Under the pieces are notes generated by a model. That model made no database searches. It saw only the letters and a program-made list of their open reading frames with translations, and was not told where the DNA came from. A program made the translations under genes and the position numbers. Positions 1 to 14,300 of a stretch of DNA of 64,000 nucleotides are shown here, piece by piece (position 1 is the stretch's first letter; every line of letters begins with the position of its first letter). Origin of the DNA: Tachypleus tridentatus (taxonomy: Eukaryota > Arthropoda > Merostomata > Xiphosura > Limulidae). The stretch lies in assembly GCF_004210375.1 (NCBI RefSeq), contig NW_027467782.1, forward strand, positions 26,267,276 to 26,331,275. The letters are read 5' to 3'.

Positions 1-440
1 ATGTTTTGCATAGAATATTCTTAGCCAACTACAACTTTGATCTCCAGTATTATGAGCTATTAGGGGATTATTACCATTACTACTGAAGAGAGTATGATTG
101 CTTGCATTTTTATAGGTGTTGAACTTTAAATTTATTACATAACAACCAACTACAGTGCAGTTCATTTTCATATAATTATTTCCAAAACTTTAGACTGTAA
201 AAATATTATAATTACTACCAAACAAAGGTAAAGAAAGATCACTGTTTGTATTCTGAAGACTCACATAAAGACTAGCTAATTTTTAGCTTGCTATTAAAAT
301 TACAGCAATTGCACTCCACAATTTGCAAGCAAAGGAGAAAAGGCTAAGCTCAGCTGAGATGGCAGTTGAAGAAGACACCAAGGTATTCTAAATAGTAGCC
401 TCCTGTAAGTGAAGAAAGGTGTTAAAAGAAAGGTGTCTTA
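1..440. other. Unassigned AT-rich DNA
   Basis: No open frame, splice-flanked segment or recognisable mobile element seen. It leads directly into a 49-bp tandem array. Confidence 0.5.
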
Positions 441-1172
441 TGTGTGATAGAGAATAGCATATTGCTGTATTACATTAGGATCTCACTTGTGTGTGATAGA
501 GAATAGCATATTGCTGTATTCCATTAGGATCTCACTTGTGTGTGATAGAGAATAGCATATTGCTGTATTCCATTAGGATCTCACTTGTGTGTGATAGAGA
601 ATAGCATATTGCTGTATTCCATTATGATCTCACTTGTGTGTGATAGAGAATAGCATATTGCTGTATTCCATTAGGATCTCACTTGTGTGTGATAGAGAAC
701 AGCATATTGCTGTATTCCATAAAGATCTCACTTGTGTGTGATAGAGAATAACATATTGCTGTATTCCATTAGGATCTCACTTGTGTGTGATAGAGAATAG
801 CATATTGCTGTATTCCATTGGGATCTCACTTGTGTGTGATAGAGAATAGTATTTTGCTGTATTCCATTGGGATCTCACAATTGTGTGTGATAGAGAATAG
901 CATATTGCTGTATTCCATTAGGATCTCACTTGTATGTGATAGAGAATAGCATATTGCTGTATTCCATTAGGATCTCACTTGTGTGTGAGAGAGAATAGCA
1001 TATTGCTGTATTCCATTAGGATCTCACTTGTGTGTGATAGAGAACAGCATATTGCTGTATTCCATTAGGATCTCACTTGTGTGTGATAGAGAATAGCATA
1101 TTGCTGTATTTCATTAGGATCTCACTTGTGTGTGATAGAGAATAGCATATTGCTGTATTCCATTATGATCTC
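441..1172. repeat. 49-bp minisatellite, about 15 copies
   Basis: Head-to-tail units containing agagaatagcatattgctg and ending in atctcacttg. Equivalent points such as tctcacttg at 481 and 530 lie 49 bp apart. Most copies differ by one or two substitutions; one unit near 870 carries a small insertion (cacaattgtg). Stops occur in every frame, so it is non-coding. Confidence 0.95.
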
Positions 1173-1284
1173 ATTATGATCTGTGACTATAATTAAACCC
1201 AGCAGTTACATTACGAGTGATACAAACAGTTTCAGAAACTCAAACGAAAGCATTATTTACAAAAGTGCTAACGTTGCATAAAAG

Positions 1285-1953
1285 TTCAGTGACAACGCTG
1301 TCTTAATAAAATAAGAAACCTGGTTGTATTTTACTTTTGTAACATCATTGTCTCAATAAAATATGAAAGCTGCTTGTATTATAGTTTAGTAACATCATTG
1401 TCTAAATAAAATACTAAAGTTGGTTGTATTATAGTTTAGTAACATCGTTGTCTAAATAAAATACTAAAGTTGGTTGTATTATAGTTTAGTAACATCGTTG
1501 TCTAAATAAAATACTAAAGTTGGTTGTATTATAGTTTAGTAATATCGTTGTCTCAATAAAATATGAAAGCTGCTTGTATTATAGTTTAGTAACATCGTTG
1601 TCTAAATAAAATACTAAAGTTGGTTGTATTATAGTTTAGTAACATCGTTGTCTAAATAAAATACTAAAGTTGGTTGTATTATAGTTTAGTAACATCGTTG
1701 TCTAAATAAAATACTAAAGTTGGTTGTATTATAGTTTAGTAATATTGTTGTCTGAATAAAATACTAAAGTTGGTTGTATTATAGTTTAGTAACATCGTTG
1801 TCTAAATAAAATACTAAAGTTGGTTGTATTATAGTTTAGTAACATCGTTGTCTTTAAAATTACGAAAGCTGGTTGTATTATAGTTTACTAACATTGTTGT
1901 CTTAATAAAATACCACAGTTGATTGCATTATAGTTTAGTAACATCGTTGTGGT
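1285..1953. repeat. 50-bp minisatellite, about 13 copies
   Basis: Units contain ttgtattatagtttagtaac. Copies at 1381 and 1431 are exactly 50 bp apart. The outermost units (1285-1380 and 1850-1953) are the most diverged, as expected when an array homogenises from its centre. It lies about 110 bp after an unrelated 49-bp array. Confidence 0.93.
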
Positions 1954-1965
1954 GTTGACTTTATT

Positions 1966-2086
1966 AAATGTTTGTGTGTGTTTTCTTATAGCAAAGCCGC
2001 ATCGGGCTATCTGCTGAGCCCACCGAGGGAAATCAAACCCCTGATTTTAGCGTTGTAAATCCGTAGACATACCGCTGTACTAGTGG
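1966..2086 (-). mobile_element. tRNA-derived SINE fragment, family B
   Basis: On the minus strand a tRNA-like head with a B-box-like segment around 2024-2045 is followed by a segment reading into the tail near 1966. The same family recurs at 40,615, 46,735 and 58,436, where shared words such as gacatac and the B-box neighbourhood are visible. No flanking target duplication was identified. Confidence 0.6.
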
Positions 2087-2395
2087 GTGATATTAATTAC
2101 TTGAGTAATCCTGGATGTTCAACCTTAACTTGGGACACAGTGATGGTATGTAAAATCCGTATATATTTTAACACTACACGTAGAAAGCACTGGTCAGAGA
2201 TACGGAACTACATCCATGGGTAACCCTTTATGAGATAAGCGTGTTCGATTTACAAAAGACTAATTACTGCCACTAGAGAAGGATCATACGAAGAAAATTA
2301 ACTTGAGAAAAGTTACTTCAATGTCTTTGATTTACGATGTATACTGAATGATCAACAGTTGTATAATTTAAAGTTATTCAAACAAATGATACCAA
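2087..2395. other. Unassigned DNA before the large satellite
   Basis: AT-rich single-copy-looking DNA without a recognisable gene or element. Confidence 0.4.
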
Positions 2396-5300
2396 ATATC
2401 TATAAACCTGGTAATGGGAGAGATGGTTATCTATAAAACTGGTAATTGGAGAGTTGGTTATCTATAAACCTGGCAATGGAAGAGTTGGCTATCCATGAAC
2501 CTAGCAATGAAAGAGTTGGTTGTCTATAAACCTGGTAGTTGGAGAGTTGGTTATCTATAAACCTGGTAGTTGGAGAGTTGGTTATCTATAAACCTGGTAA
2601 TGTGAGAGTTGGTTATCTATAAACCTGGCAATGAAAGAGTTGGCTGTCTATAAACCTGGAAATGGGAAAGTTGGTTATCTATAAACCTGGTAATATGAGA
2701 GTTGGTTATCTATAAACCTGGTAATGGGAGAGTAGGTTATCTATAAACCTGGTAATGGGAGAGTTGGTTATCTATAAAACCTGGTAATGGGAAAGTTGGT
2801 TATCTATAAAACCTGGTAATGGGAAAGTTGGTTATCTATAAAACCTGGTAATGGGAGAGTTGGTTATCTATAAACCTGGTAATGGGAGAGTTGGTTATTT
2901 ATAAACCTGGTAATTGGAGAGTTGGTTATCTATAAACCTGGCAATGGAAGAGTTGGCTATCCATGAACCTAGCAATGGAAGAGTTGGCTATCCATGAACC
3001 TAGCAATGAAAGAGTTGGCTGTCTATAACACCTGGTAATGGGAGAGTTAGTTGTCTATAACACCTGGTAATGGGAGAGTTAGTTGTCTATAACACCTGGT
3101 AATGGGAGAGTTAGTTGTCTATAACACCTGGTAATGGGAGAGTTGGTTATCTATAACACCTGGTAATGGGAGAGTTGGTTATCTATAACACCTGGTAATG
3201 GGAGAGTTGGTTATCTATAACACCTGGTAATGGGAAAGTTGGTTATCTATAAACCTGGTAATGGAAGAGTTGGTTATCTATAAACCTGGCAATGGAAGAG
3301 TTGGTTATCTATAAACCCGGCAATGGAAGAGTTGGTTATCTATAAACCCGGCAATGGAAGAGTTGGTTATCTATAAACCCGGCAATGGAAGAGTTGGTTA
3401 TCTATAAACCCGGGAATTGGAGAGTTGGTTATCTATAAACCTGGTAATGGGAGAGTAGGTTATCTATAAACCTGGTAATGGGAGAGTTGGTTATCCATAA
3501 ACCTGGTAATGGGAGAGTTGGTTATCTATAAACCTGGCAATGGAAGAGTTGGTTATCTATAAACCTGGTAGTTGGAGAGTTGGTTATCTATAAACCTGGC
3601 AATGAAAGAGTTGGCTGTCTATAAACCTGGTAATGGGAAAGTTGGTTATCTATAAACCTGGTAATATGAGAGTTGGTTATCTATAAACCTGGTAGTTGGA
3701 GAGTTGGTTATCTATAAACCTGGTAATGGGAGAGTTGGTTATCTATATACCTGGTAATATGAGAGTTGGTTATCTATAAACCTGGCAATGGAAGAGTTGG
3801 TTATCTATAAACCTGGTAATGGGAAAGTTGGTTATCTATAAACCCAGGAATTGGAGAGTTGGTTATCTATAAACCTGGTAATGGGAGAGTTGGTTATCTA
3901 TAAACCTGGTAATGGGAAAGTTGGTTATCTATAAACCTGGTAATATGAGAGTTGGTTATCTATAAACCTGGTAATATGAGAGTTGGTTATCTATAAACCT
4001 GGTAATGTGAGAGTTGGTTATCTATAAACCTGGCAATGGAAGAGTTGGTTATCTATAAACCTGGTAATGGGAGAGTTGGTTATCTATAAACCTGGTAATG
4101 GGAGAGTTGGTTATCCATGAACCTAGCAATGAAAGAGTTGGTTGTCTATAAACCTGGTAATGGGAGAGTTGGTTATCTACAAAAAGTGGTAATGGGAGAG
4201 TTGGTTGTCTATAACACCTGGTAATGGGAGAGTTGGTTATCTATAAACCTGGCAATGGAAGAGTTGGTTATCTATAAACCCGGCAATGGAAGAGTTGGTT
4301 ATCTATAAACCTGGTAATGGGAGAGTTGGTTATCTATAAACCTGGTAATGGGAGAGTTGGTTATCTATAAAACCTGGTAATGGGAAAGTTGGTTATCTAT
4401 AAAACCTGGTAATGGGAAAGTTGGTTATCTATAAAACCTGGTAATGGGAAAGTTGGTTATCTATAAAACCTGGTAATGGGAAAGTTGGTTATATTTAAAC
4501 CTGGTAATGGGAGAGTTGGTTATCTATAAACCTGGTAATATGAGAGTTGGTTATCTATAAACCTGGTAATTGGAGAGTTGGTTATCTATAAACCTGGCAA
4601 TGGAAGAGTTGGTTATCCATGAACCTAGCAATGAAAGAGTTGGTTGTCTATAAACCTGGTAATGGGAGAGTTAGTTATCTACAAAAAGTGGTATTGGGAG
4701 AGTTAGTTGTCTATAACACCTGGTAATGGGAGAGTTAGTTGTCTATAACACCTGGTAATGGGAGAGTTGGTTATCTATAAACCTGGCAATGGAAGAGTTG
4801 GTTATCTATAAACCCGGCAATGGAAGAGTTGGTTATCTATAAACCCGGCAATGGAAGAGTTGGTTATCTATAAACCTGGTAATTGGAGAGTTGGTTATCT
4901 ATAAACCTGGTAATGGGAGAGTTGGTTATCTATAAACCTGGTAATGGGAAAGTTGGTTATCTATAAACCTGGTAATATGAGAGTTGGTTATCTATAAACC
5001 TGGTAATGTGAGAGTTGGTTATCTATAAACCTGGTAATGGAAGAGTTGGTTATCTATAAACCTGGTAATGGGAGAGTTGGTTATCTATAAACCTGGTAAT
5101 GGGAGAGTTGGTTATCTATAAACCTGGTAATGGGAGAGTTGGTTATCTATAAACCTGGTAATGGGAGAGTTGGTTATCTATAAACCTGGTAATGGGAGAG
5201 TTGGTTATCTATAAACCTGGTAATGGGAGAGTTGGTTATCTATAAACCTGGTAATGGGAGAGTTGGTTATCTATAAACCTGGTAATGGGAGAGTAGGTTA

Positions 5301-8300
5301 TCTATAAACCTGGTAATGGGAGAGTTGGTTATCTATAAACCTGGTAATGTGAGAGTTGGTTATCTATAAACCTGGCAATGGAAGAGTTGGTTATCTATAA
5401 ACCTGGTAATGGGAGAGTTGGTTATCTATAAACCTGGTAATGGGAGAGTTGGTTATCTATAAACCTGGTAATTGGAGAGTTGGTTATCTATAAACCTGGT
5501 AATTGGAGAGTTGGTTATCTATAAACCTGGCAATGGAAGAGTTGGCTATCCATGAACCTAGCAATGAAAGAGTTGGCTGTCTATAAACCTGGTAATGGGA
5601 AAGTTGGTTATCTATAAACCTGGTAATATGAGAGTTGGTTATCTATAAACCTGGTAATTGGAGAGTTGGTTATCTATAAACCTGGCAATGGAAGAGTTGG
5701 TTATCTATAAACCTGGTAATGGGAGAGTTGGTTATCTATAAACCTGGTAATGGGAGAGTTGGTTATCTATAAACCTGGCAATGAAAGAGTTGGTTATCTA
5801 TAAACCTGGTAATGGGAGAGTTGGTTATCTATGAACCTAGCAATGAAAGAGTTGGCTGTCTATAAACCTGGTAATGGGAGAGTTGGTTATCTACAAAAAA
5901 GTGGTAATGGGAGAGTTGGTTATCTATAAACCTGGTAATGGGAGAGTTGGTTATCTATAAACCTGGCAATGGAAGAGTTGGTTATCTATAAACCTGGCAA
6001 TGGAAGAGTTGGTTATCTATAAACCTGGTAATGGGAGAGTTGGTTATCTATAAACCTGGTAATGGGAGAGTTGGTTATCTATAAACCTGGTAATGGGAAA
6101 GTTGGTTATCTATAAAACCTGGTAATGGGAAAGTTGGTTATCTATAAAACCTGGTAATGGGAAAGTTGGTTATCTATAAAACCTGGTAATGGGAAAGTTG
6201 GTTATATTTAAACCTGGTAATGGGAGAGTTGGTTATCTATAAACCTGGTAATATGAGAGTTGGTTATCTATAAACCTGGTAATTGGAGAGTTGGTTATCT
6301 ATAAACCTGGCAATGGAAGAGTTGGCTATCCATGAACCTAGCAATGAAAGAGTTGGCTGTCTATAAACCTGGTAATGGGAGAGTTAGTTATCTACAAAAA
6401 GTGGTATTGGGAGAGTTAGTTGTCTATAACACCTGGTAATGGGAGAGTTAGTTGTCTATAACACCTGGTAATGGGAGAGTTGATTATCTATAAACCCGGC
6501 AATGGAAGAGTTGGTTATCTATAAACCCGGCAATGGAAGAGTTGGTTATCTATAAACCCGGCAATGGAAGAGTTGGTTATCTATAAACCTGGTAATGGAA
6601 GAGTTGGTTATCTATAAACCTGGTAATGGGAGAGTTGGTTATCTATAAACCTGGTAATGGGAGAGTTGGTTATCTATAAACCTGGTAATGGGAGAGTTGG
6701 TTATCTATAAACCTGGTAATGGGAGAGTTGGTTATCTATAAACCTGGCAATGGAAGAGTTGGTTATCTATAAACCTGGTAATGGGAGAGTTGGTTATCTA
6801 TAAACCTGGTAATGGGAGAGTTGGTTATCTATAAACCTGGTAATGGGAGAGTTGGTTATCTATAAACCTGGTAATGGGAGAGTTGGTTATCTATAAACCT
6901 GGTAATGGGAGAGTTGGTTATCTATAAACCTGGTAATGGGAAAGTTGGTTATCTATAAACCTGGTAATGTGAGAGTTGGTTATCTATAAACCTGGTAGTT
7001 GGAGAGTTGGTTATCTATAAACCTGGTAATGTGAGAGTTGGTTATCTATAAACCTGGCAATGGAAGAGTTGGTTATCTATAAACCTGGTAATGGGAGAGT
7101 TGGTTATCTATAAACCTGGTAATGGGAGAGTAGGTTATCTATAAACCTGGTAATTGGAGAGTTGGTTATCTATAAACCTGGTAATTGGAGAGTTGGTTAT
7201 CTATAAACCTGGCAATGGAAGAGTTGGTTATCTATAAACCTGGTAATGGGAGAGTTGGTTATCTATAAACCTGGTAATGGGAGAGTTGGTTATCTATAAA
7301 CCTGGTAATGGGAGAGTTGGTTATCTATAAACCTGGTAATGGGAGAGTTGGTTATCTATAAACCTGGTAATGGGAGAGTTGGTTATCTATAAACCTGGTA
7401 ATGGGAGAGTTGGTTATCTATAAACCTGGTAATGGGAGAGTTGGTTATCTATAAAACCTGGTAATGGGAGAGTTGGTTATCTATAAAACCTGGTAATGGG
7501 AAAGTTGGTTATCTATAAAACCTGGTAATGGGAAAGTTGGTTATCTATAAAACCTGGTAATGGGAAAGTTGGTTATATTTAAACCTGGTAATGGGAGAGT
7601 TGGTTATCTATAAACCTGGTAATATGAGAGTTGGTTATCTATAAACCTGGTAATTGGAGAGTTGGTTATCTATAAACCTGGCAATGGAAGAGTTGGCTAT
7701 CCATGAACCTAGCAATGAAAGAGTTGGCTGTCTATAAACCTGGTAATGGGAGAGTTAGTTATCTACAAAAAGTGGTATTGGGAGAGTTAGTTGTCTATAA
7801 ACCCGGCAATGGAAGAGTTGGTTATCTATAAACCCGGGAATTGGAGAGTTGGTTATCTATAAACCTGGTAATGGGAAAGTTGGTTATCTATAAACCTGGT
7901 AATGGAGAGTTGGTTATCTATAAACCTGGTAATTGGAGAGTTGGTTATCTATAAACCTGGTAATGTGAGAGTTGGTTATCTATAAACCTGGCAATGGAAG
8001 AGTTGGTTATCTATAAACCTGGTAATGGGAGAGTTGGTTATCTATAAACCTGGTAATGGGAAAGTTGGTTATCTATAAACCTGGTAATATGAGAGTTGGT
8101 TATCTATAAACCTGGTAGTTGGAGAGTTGGTTATCTATAAACCTGGCAATGGAAGAGTTGGTTATCTATAAACCTGGTAATGGGAGAGTTGGTTATCTAT
8201 AAACCTGGTAATTGGAGAGTTGGTTATCTATAAACCTGGTAATTGGAGAGTTGGTTATCTATAAACCTGGCAATGGAAGAGTTGGCTATCCATGAACCTA

Positions 8301-11300
8301 GCAATGAAAGAGTTGGCTGTCTATAAACCTGGTAATGGGAAAGTTGGTTATCTATAAACCTGGTAATATGAGAGTTGGTTATCTATAAACCTGGTAGTTG
8401 GAGAGTTGGTTATCTATAAACCTGGTAATGTGAGAGTTGGTTATCTATAAACCTGGCAATGGAAGAGTTGGTTATCTATAAACCTGGTAATGGGAGAGTT
8501 GGTTATCTATAAACCTGGTAATGGGAGAGTTGGTTATCTATAAAACCTGGTAATGGGAAAGTTGGTTATATTTAAACCTGGTAATGGGAGAGTTGGTTAT
8601 CTATAAACCTGGTAATATGAGAGTTGGTTATCTATAAACCTGGTAATTGGAGACTTGGTTATCTATAAACCTGGCAATGGAAGAGTTGGCTATCCATGAA
8701 CCTAGCAATGGAAGAGTTGGCTATCCATGAACCTAGCAATGAAAGAGTTGGCTGCCTATAAACCTGGTAATGGGAGAGTTAGTTATCTACAAAAAGTGGT
8801 AATGGGAGAGTTAGTTGTCTATAACACCTGGTAATGGGAGAGTTGGTTATCTATAAACCTGGCAATGGAAGAGTTGGTTATCTATAAACCCGGCAATGGA
8901 AGAGTTGGTTATCTATAAACCCGGCAATGGAAGAGTTGGTTATCTATAAACCTGGTAATGGGAGAGTTGGTTATCTATAAACCTGGTAATGGGAAAGTTG
9001 GTTATCTATAAAACCTGGTAATGGGAAAGTTGGTTATATTTAAACCTGGTAATGGGAGAGTTGGTTATCTATAAACCTGGTAATATGAGAGTTGGTTATC
9101 TATAAACCTGGCAATGGAAGAGTTGGCTTATCCATGAACCTAGCAATGGAAGAGTTGGCTATCCATGAACCTAGCAATGAAAGAGTTGGCTGTCTATAAA
9201 CCTGGTAATGGGAGAGTTGGTTATCTATATACCTGGTAATATGAGAGTTGGTTATCTATAAACCTGGTAATGGGAGAGTTGGTTATCTATAAACCTGGTA
9301 ATGGGAGAGTTGGTTATCTATAAACCTGGTAATGGGAGAGTTGGTTATCTATAAAACCTGGTAATGGGAAAGTTGGTTATCTATAAAACCTGGTAATGGG
9401 AAAGTTGGTTATCTATAAAACCTGGTAATGGGAAAGTTGGTTATCTATAAAACCTGGTAATGGGAAAGTTGGTTATATTTAAACCTGGTAATGGGAGAGT
9501 TGGTTATCTATATACCTGGTAATATGAGAGTTGGTTATCTATAAACCTGGTAATTGGAGAGTTGGTTATCTATAAACCTGGCAATGGAAGAGTTGGCTAT
9601 CCATGAACCTAGCAATGAAAGAGTTGGCTGTCTATAAACCTGGTAATGGGAGAGTTAGTTATCTACAAAAAGTGGTATTGGGGGAGTTAGTTGTCTATAA
9701 CACCTGGTAATGGGAGAGTTGGTTATCTATAAACCCGGCAATGGAAGAGTTGGTTATCTATAAACCCGGCAATGGAAGAGTTGGTTATCTATAAACCCGG
9801 GAATTGGAGAGTTGGTTATCTATAAACCTGGTAATGGGAGAGTTGGTTATCTATAAACCTGGTAATGGGAAAGTTGGTTATCTATAAACCTGGTAATATG
9901 AGAGTTGGTTATCTATAAACCTGGTAATATGAGAGTTGGTTATCTATAAACCTGGTAATGGGAGAGTTGGTTATCTATAAACCTGGTAATGGAAGAGTTG
10001 GTTATCTATAAACCTGGTAATGGGAGAGTTGGTTATCTATAAACCTGGTAATGGGAGAGTTGGTTATCTATAAACCTGGTAATGGGAGAGTTGGTTATCT
10101 ATAAACCTGGTAATGGGAGAGTTGGTTATCTATAAACCTGGTAATGTGAGAGTTGGTTATCTATAAACCTGGTAATGGAAGAGTTGGTTATCTATAAACC
10201 TGGTAATGGGAGAGTTGGTTATCTATAAACCTGGTAATGGGAGAGTTGGTTATCTATAAACCTGGTAATGGGAGAGTTGGTTATCTATAAACCTGGCAAT
10301 GGAAGAGTTGGTTATCTATAAACCTGGCAATGAAAGAGTTGGTTATCTATAAACCTGGTAATGGGAGAGTTGGTTATCTATAAACCTGGTAATTGGAGAG
10401 TTGGTTATCTATAAACCTGGTAATGGGAGAGTTGGTTATCTATAAACCTGGTAATGGAAGAGTTGGTTATCTATAAACCTGGTAATGGGAGAGTTGGTTA
10501 TCTATAAACCTGGTAATGGGAGAGTTGGCTATCCATGAACCTAGCAATGAAAGAGTTGGCTGTCTATAAACCTGGTAATGGGAGAGTTGGTTATCTATAA
10601 ACCTGGTAATGGAAGAGTTGGTTATCTATAAACCTGGTAATGGAAGAGTTGGTTATCTATAAACCTGGTAATGGGAGAGTTGGTTATCTATAAACCTGGT
10701 AATGGGAGAGTTGGTTATCTATAAACCTGGTAATGGGAGAGTTGGTTATCTATAAAACCTGGTAATGGGAAAGTTGGTTATCTATAAAACCTGGTAATGG
10801 GAAAGTTGGTTATCTATAAAACCTGGTAATGGGAAAGTTGGTTATCTATAAAACCTGGTAATGGGAAAGTTGGTTATATTTAAACCTGGTAATGGGAGAG
10901 TTGGTTATCTATAAACCTGGTAATATGAGAGTTGGTTATCTATAAACCTGGTAATTGGAGAGTTGGTTATCTATAAACCTGGCAATGGAAGAGTTGGCTA
11001 TCCATGAACCTAGCAATGAAAGAGTTGGCTATCTATAAACCTGGTAATGGGAGAGTTAGTTATCTACAAAAAGTGGTATTGGGAGAGTTAGTTGTCTATA
11101 ACACCTGGTAATGGGAGAGTTAGTTGTCTATAACACCTGGTAATGGGAGAGTTGGTTATCTATAAACCTGGTAATGGAAGAGTTGGTTATCTATAAACCT
11201 GGCAATGGAAGAGTTGGTTATCTATAAACCCGGCAATGGAAGAGTTGGTTATCTATAAACCCGGGAATTGGAGAGTTGGTTATCTATAAACCTGGTAATG

Positions 11301-14300
11301 GGAGAGTTGGTTATCTATAAACCTGGTAATGGGAAAGTTGGTTATCTATAAACCTGGTAATATGAGAGTTGGTTATCTATAAACCTGGTAATATGAGAGT
11401 TGGTTATCTATAAACCTGGTAATGTGAGAGTTGGTTATCTATAAACCTGGCAATGGAAGAGTTGGTTATCTATAAACCTGGTAATGGGAGAGTTGGTTAT
11501 CTATAAACCTGGTAATGGGAGAGTAGGTTATCTATAAACCTGGTAATGGGAGAGTTGGTTATCTATAAACCTGGTAATGGGAGAGTTGGTTATCTATAAA
11601 CCTGGTAATGGGAGAGTTGGTTATCTATAAACCTGGTAATGGGAAAGTTGGTTATCTATAAACCTGGTAATGGGAGAGTTGGTTATCTATAAACCTGGTA
11701 GTTGGAGAGTTGGTTATCTATAAACCTGGTAATGTGAGAGTTGGTTATCTATAAACCTGGCAATGGAAGAGTTGGTTATCTATAAACCTGGTAATGGGAG
11801 AGTTGGTTATCTATAAACCTGGTAATGGGAGAGTTGGTTATCTATAAACCTGGTAATGGGAGAGTTGGTTATCTATAAACCTGGTAATGGGAGAGTTGGT
11901 TATCTATAAACCTGGTAATGTGAGAGTTGGTTATCTATAAACCTGGCAATGGAAGAGTTGGTTATCTATAAACCTGGTAATGGGAGAGTTGGTTATCTAT
12001 AAACCTGGTAATGGGAGAGTTGGTTATCTATAAACCTGGTAATTGGAGAGTTGGTTATCTATAAACCTGGTAATTGGAGAGTTGGTTATCTATAAACCTG
12101 GTAATGGAAGAGTTGGTTATCTATAAACCTGGCAATGGAAGAGTTGGTTATCTATAAACCTGGTAATGGGAAAGTTGGTTATCTATAAACCTGGTAATGG
12201 GAGAGTTGGTTATCTATAAACCTGGTAATTGGAGAGTTGGTTATCTATAAACCTGGTAATGTGAGAGTTGGTTATCTATAAACCTGGTAATGGGAGAGTT
12301 GGTTATCTATAAACCTGGTAATGGGAGAGTTGGTTATCTATAAACCTGGTAATGGGAGAGTTGGCTATCCATGAACCTAGCAATGAAAGAGTTGGCTGTC
12401 TATAAACCTGGTAATGGGAGAGTTGGTTATCTACAAAAAAGTGGTAATGGGAGAGTTGGTTATCTATAACACCTGGTAATGGGAGAGTTGGTTATCTATA
12501 AACCTGGCAATGGAAGAGTTGGTTATCTATAAACCCGGCAATGGAAGAGTTGGTTATCTATAAACCTGGTAATGGGAGAGTTGGTTATCTATAAACCTGG
12601 TAATGGGAGAGTTGGTTATCTATAAACCTGGTAATGGGAAAGTTGGTTATCTATAAAACCTGGTAATGGGAAAGTTGGTTATCTATAAACCTGGTAATGG
12701 GAAAGTTGGTTATCTATAAACCTGGTAATGGGAAAGTTGGTTATCTATAAACCTGGTAATGGGAGAGTTGGTTATCTATAAACCTGGTAATATGAGAGTT
12801 GGTTATCTATAAACCTGGTAATGGAAGAGTTGGTTATCCATGAACCTAGCAATGAAAGAGTTGGCTGTCTATAAACCTGGTAATGGGAGAGTTGGTTATC
12901 TACAAAAGTGGTATTGGGAGAGTTGGTTATCTATAAACCTGGTAATGGGAGAGTTGGTTGTCTATAAACCTGGTAATGGGAGAGTTGGTTATCTATAAAC
13001 CCGGCAATGGAAGAGTTGGTTATCTATAAACCTGGCAATGGAAGAGTTGGTTATCTATAAACCTGGCAATGGAAGAGTTGGTTATCTATAAACCTGGTAA
13101 TGGAAGAGTTGGTTATCTATAAACCTGGTAATGGAAGAGTTGGTTATCTATAAACCTGGTAATGGAAGAGTTGGTTATCTATAAACCTGGTAATGGAAGA
13201 GTTGGTTATCTATAAACCTGGTAATGGGAGAGTTGGTTATCTATAAACCTGGTAATGGGAGAGTTGGTTATCTATAAACCTGGTAATATGAGAGTTGGTT
13301 ATCTATAAACCTGGTAATGTGAGAGTTGGTTATCTATAAACCTGGTAATGGGAGAGTTGGTTATCTATAAACCTGGTAATGGGAGAGTTGGTTATCTATA
13401 AACCTGGTAATGGGAGAGTTGGTTATCTATAAACCTGGTAATGGGAGAGTTGGTTATCTATAAACCTGGTAATGGGAGAGTTGGTTATCTATAAACCTGG
13501 TAATGGGAGAGTTGGTTATCTATAAACCTGGTAATGGGAAAGTTGGTTATCTATAAACCTGGTAATGTGAGAGTTGGTTATCTATAAACCTGGTAGTTGG
13601 AGAGTTGGTTATCTATAAACCTGGTAATGTGAGAGTTGGTTATCTATAAACCTGGCAATGGAAGAGTTGGTTATCTATAAACCTGGTAATGGGAGAGTTG
13701 GTTATCTATAAACCTGGTAATGGGAGAGTTGGTTATCTATAAACCTGGTAATTGGAGAGTTGGTTATCTATAAACCTGGTAATTGGAGAGTTGGTTATCT
13801 ATAAACCTGGCAATGGAAGAGTTGGTTATCTATAAACCTGGTAATGGGAGAGTTGGTTATCTATAAACCTGGTAATGGGAGAGTTGGTTATCTATAAACC
13901 TGGTAATGGAAGAGTTGGTTATCTATAAACCTGGTAATGGGAGAGTTGGTTATCTATAAACCTGGTAATGGGAGAGTTGGTTATCTATAAACCTGGTAAT
14001 GGGAGAGTTGGTTATCTATAAACCTGGTAATGGGAGAGTTGGTTATCTATAAACCTGGTAATGGGAAAGTTGGTTATCTATAAACCTGGTAATGGGAAAG
14101 TTGGTTATCTATAAAACCTGGTAATGGGAAAGTTGGTTATCTATAAACCTGGTAATGGGAAAGTTGGTTATCTATAAACCTGGTAATGGGAAAGTTGGTT
14201 ATCTATAAACCTGGTAATGGGAGAGTTGGTTATCTATAAACCTGGTAATATGAGAGTTGGTTATCTATAAACCTGGTAATTGGAGAGTTGGTTATCTATA

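Noticed and set aside
441..1172. CRISPR-like array of direct repeats
   Set aside because: Repeats are contiguous without unique spacers, no cas genes are present, and the DNA is eukaryotic. The same applies to every other tandem array in the window.
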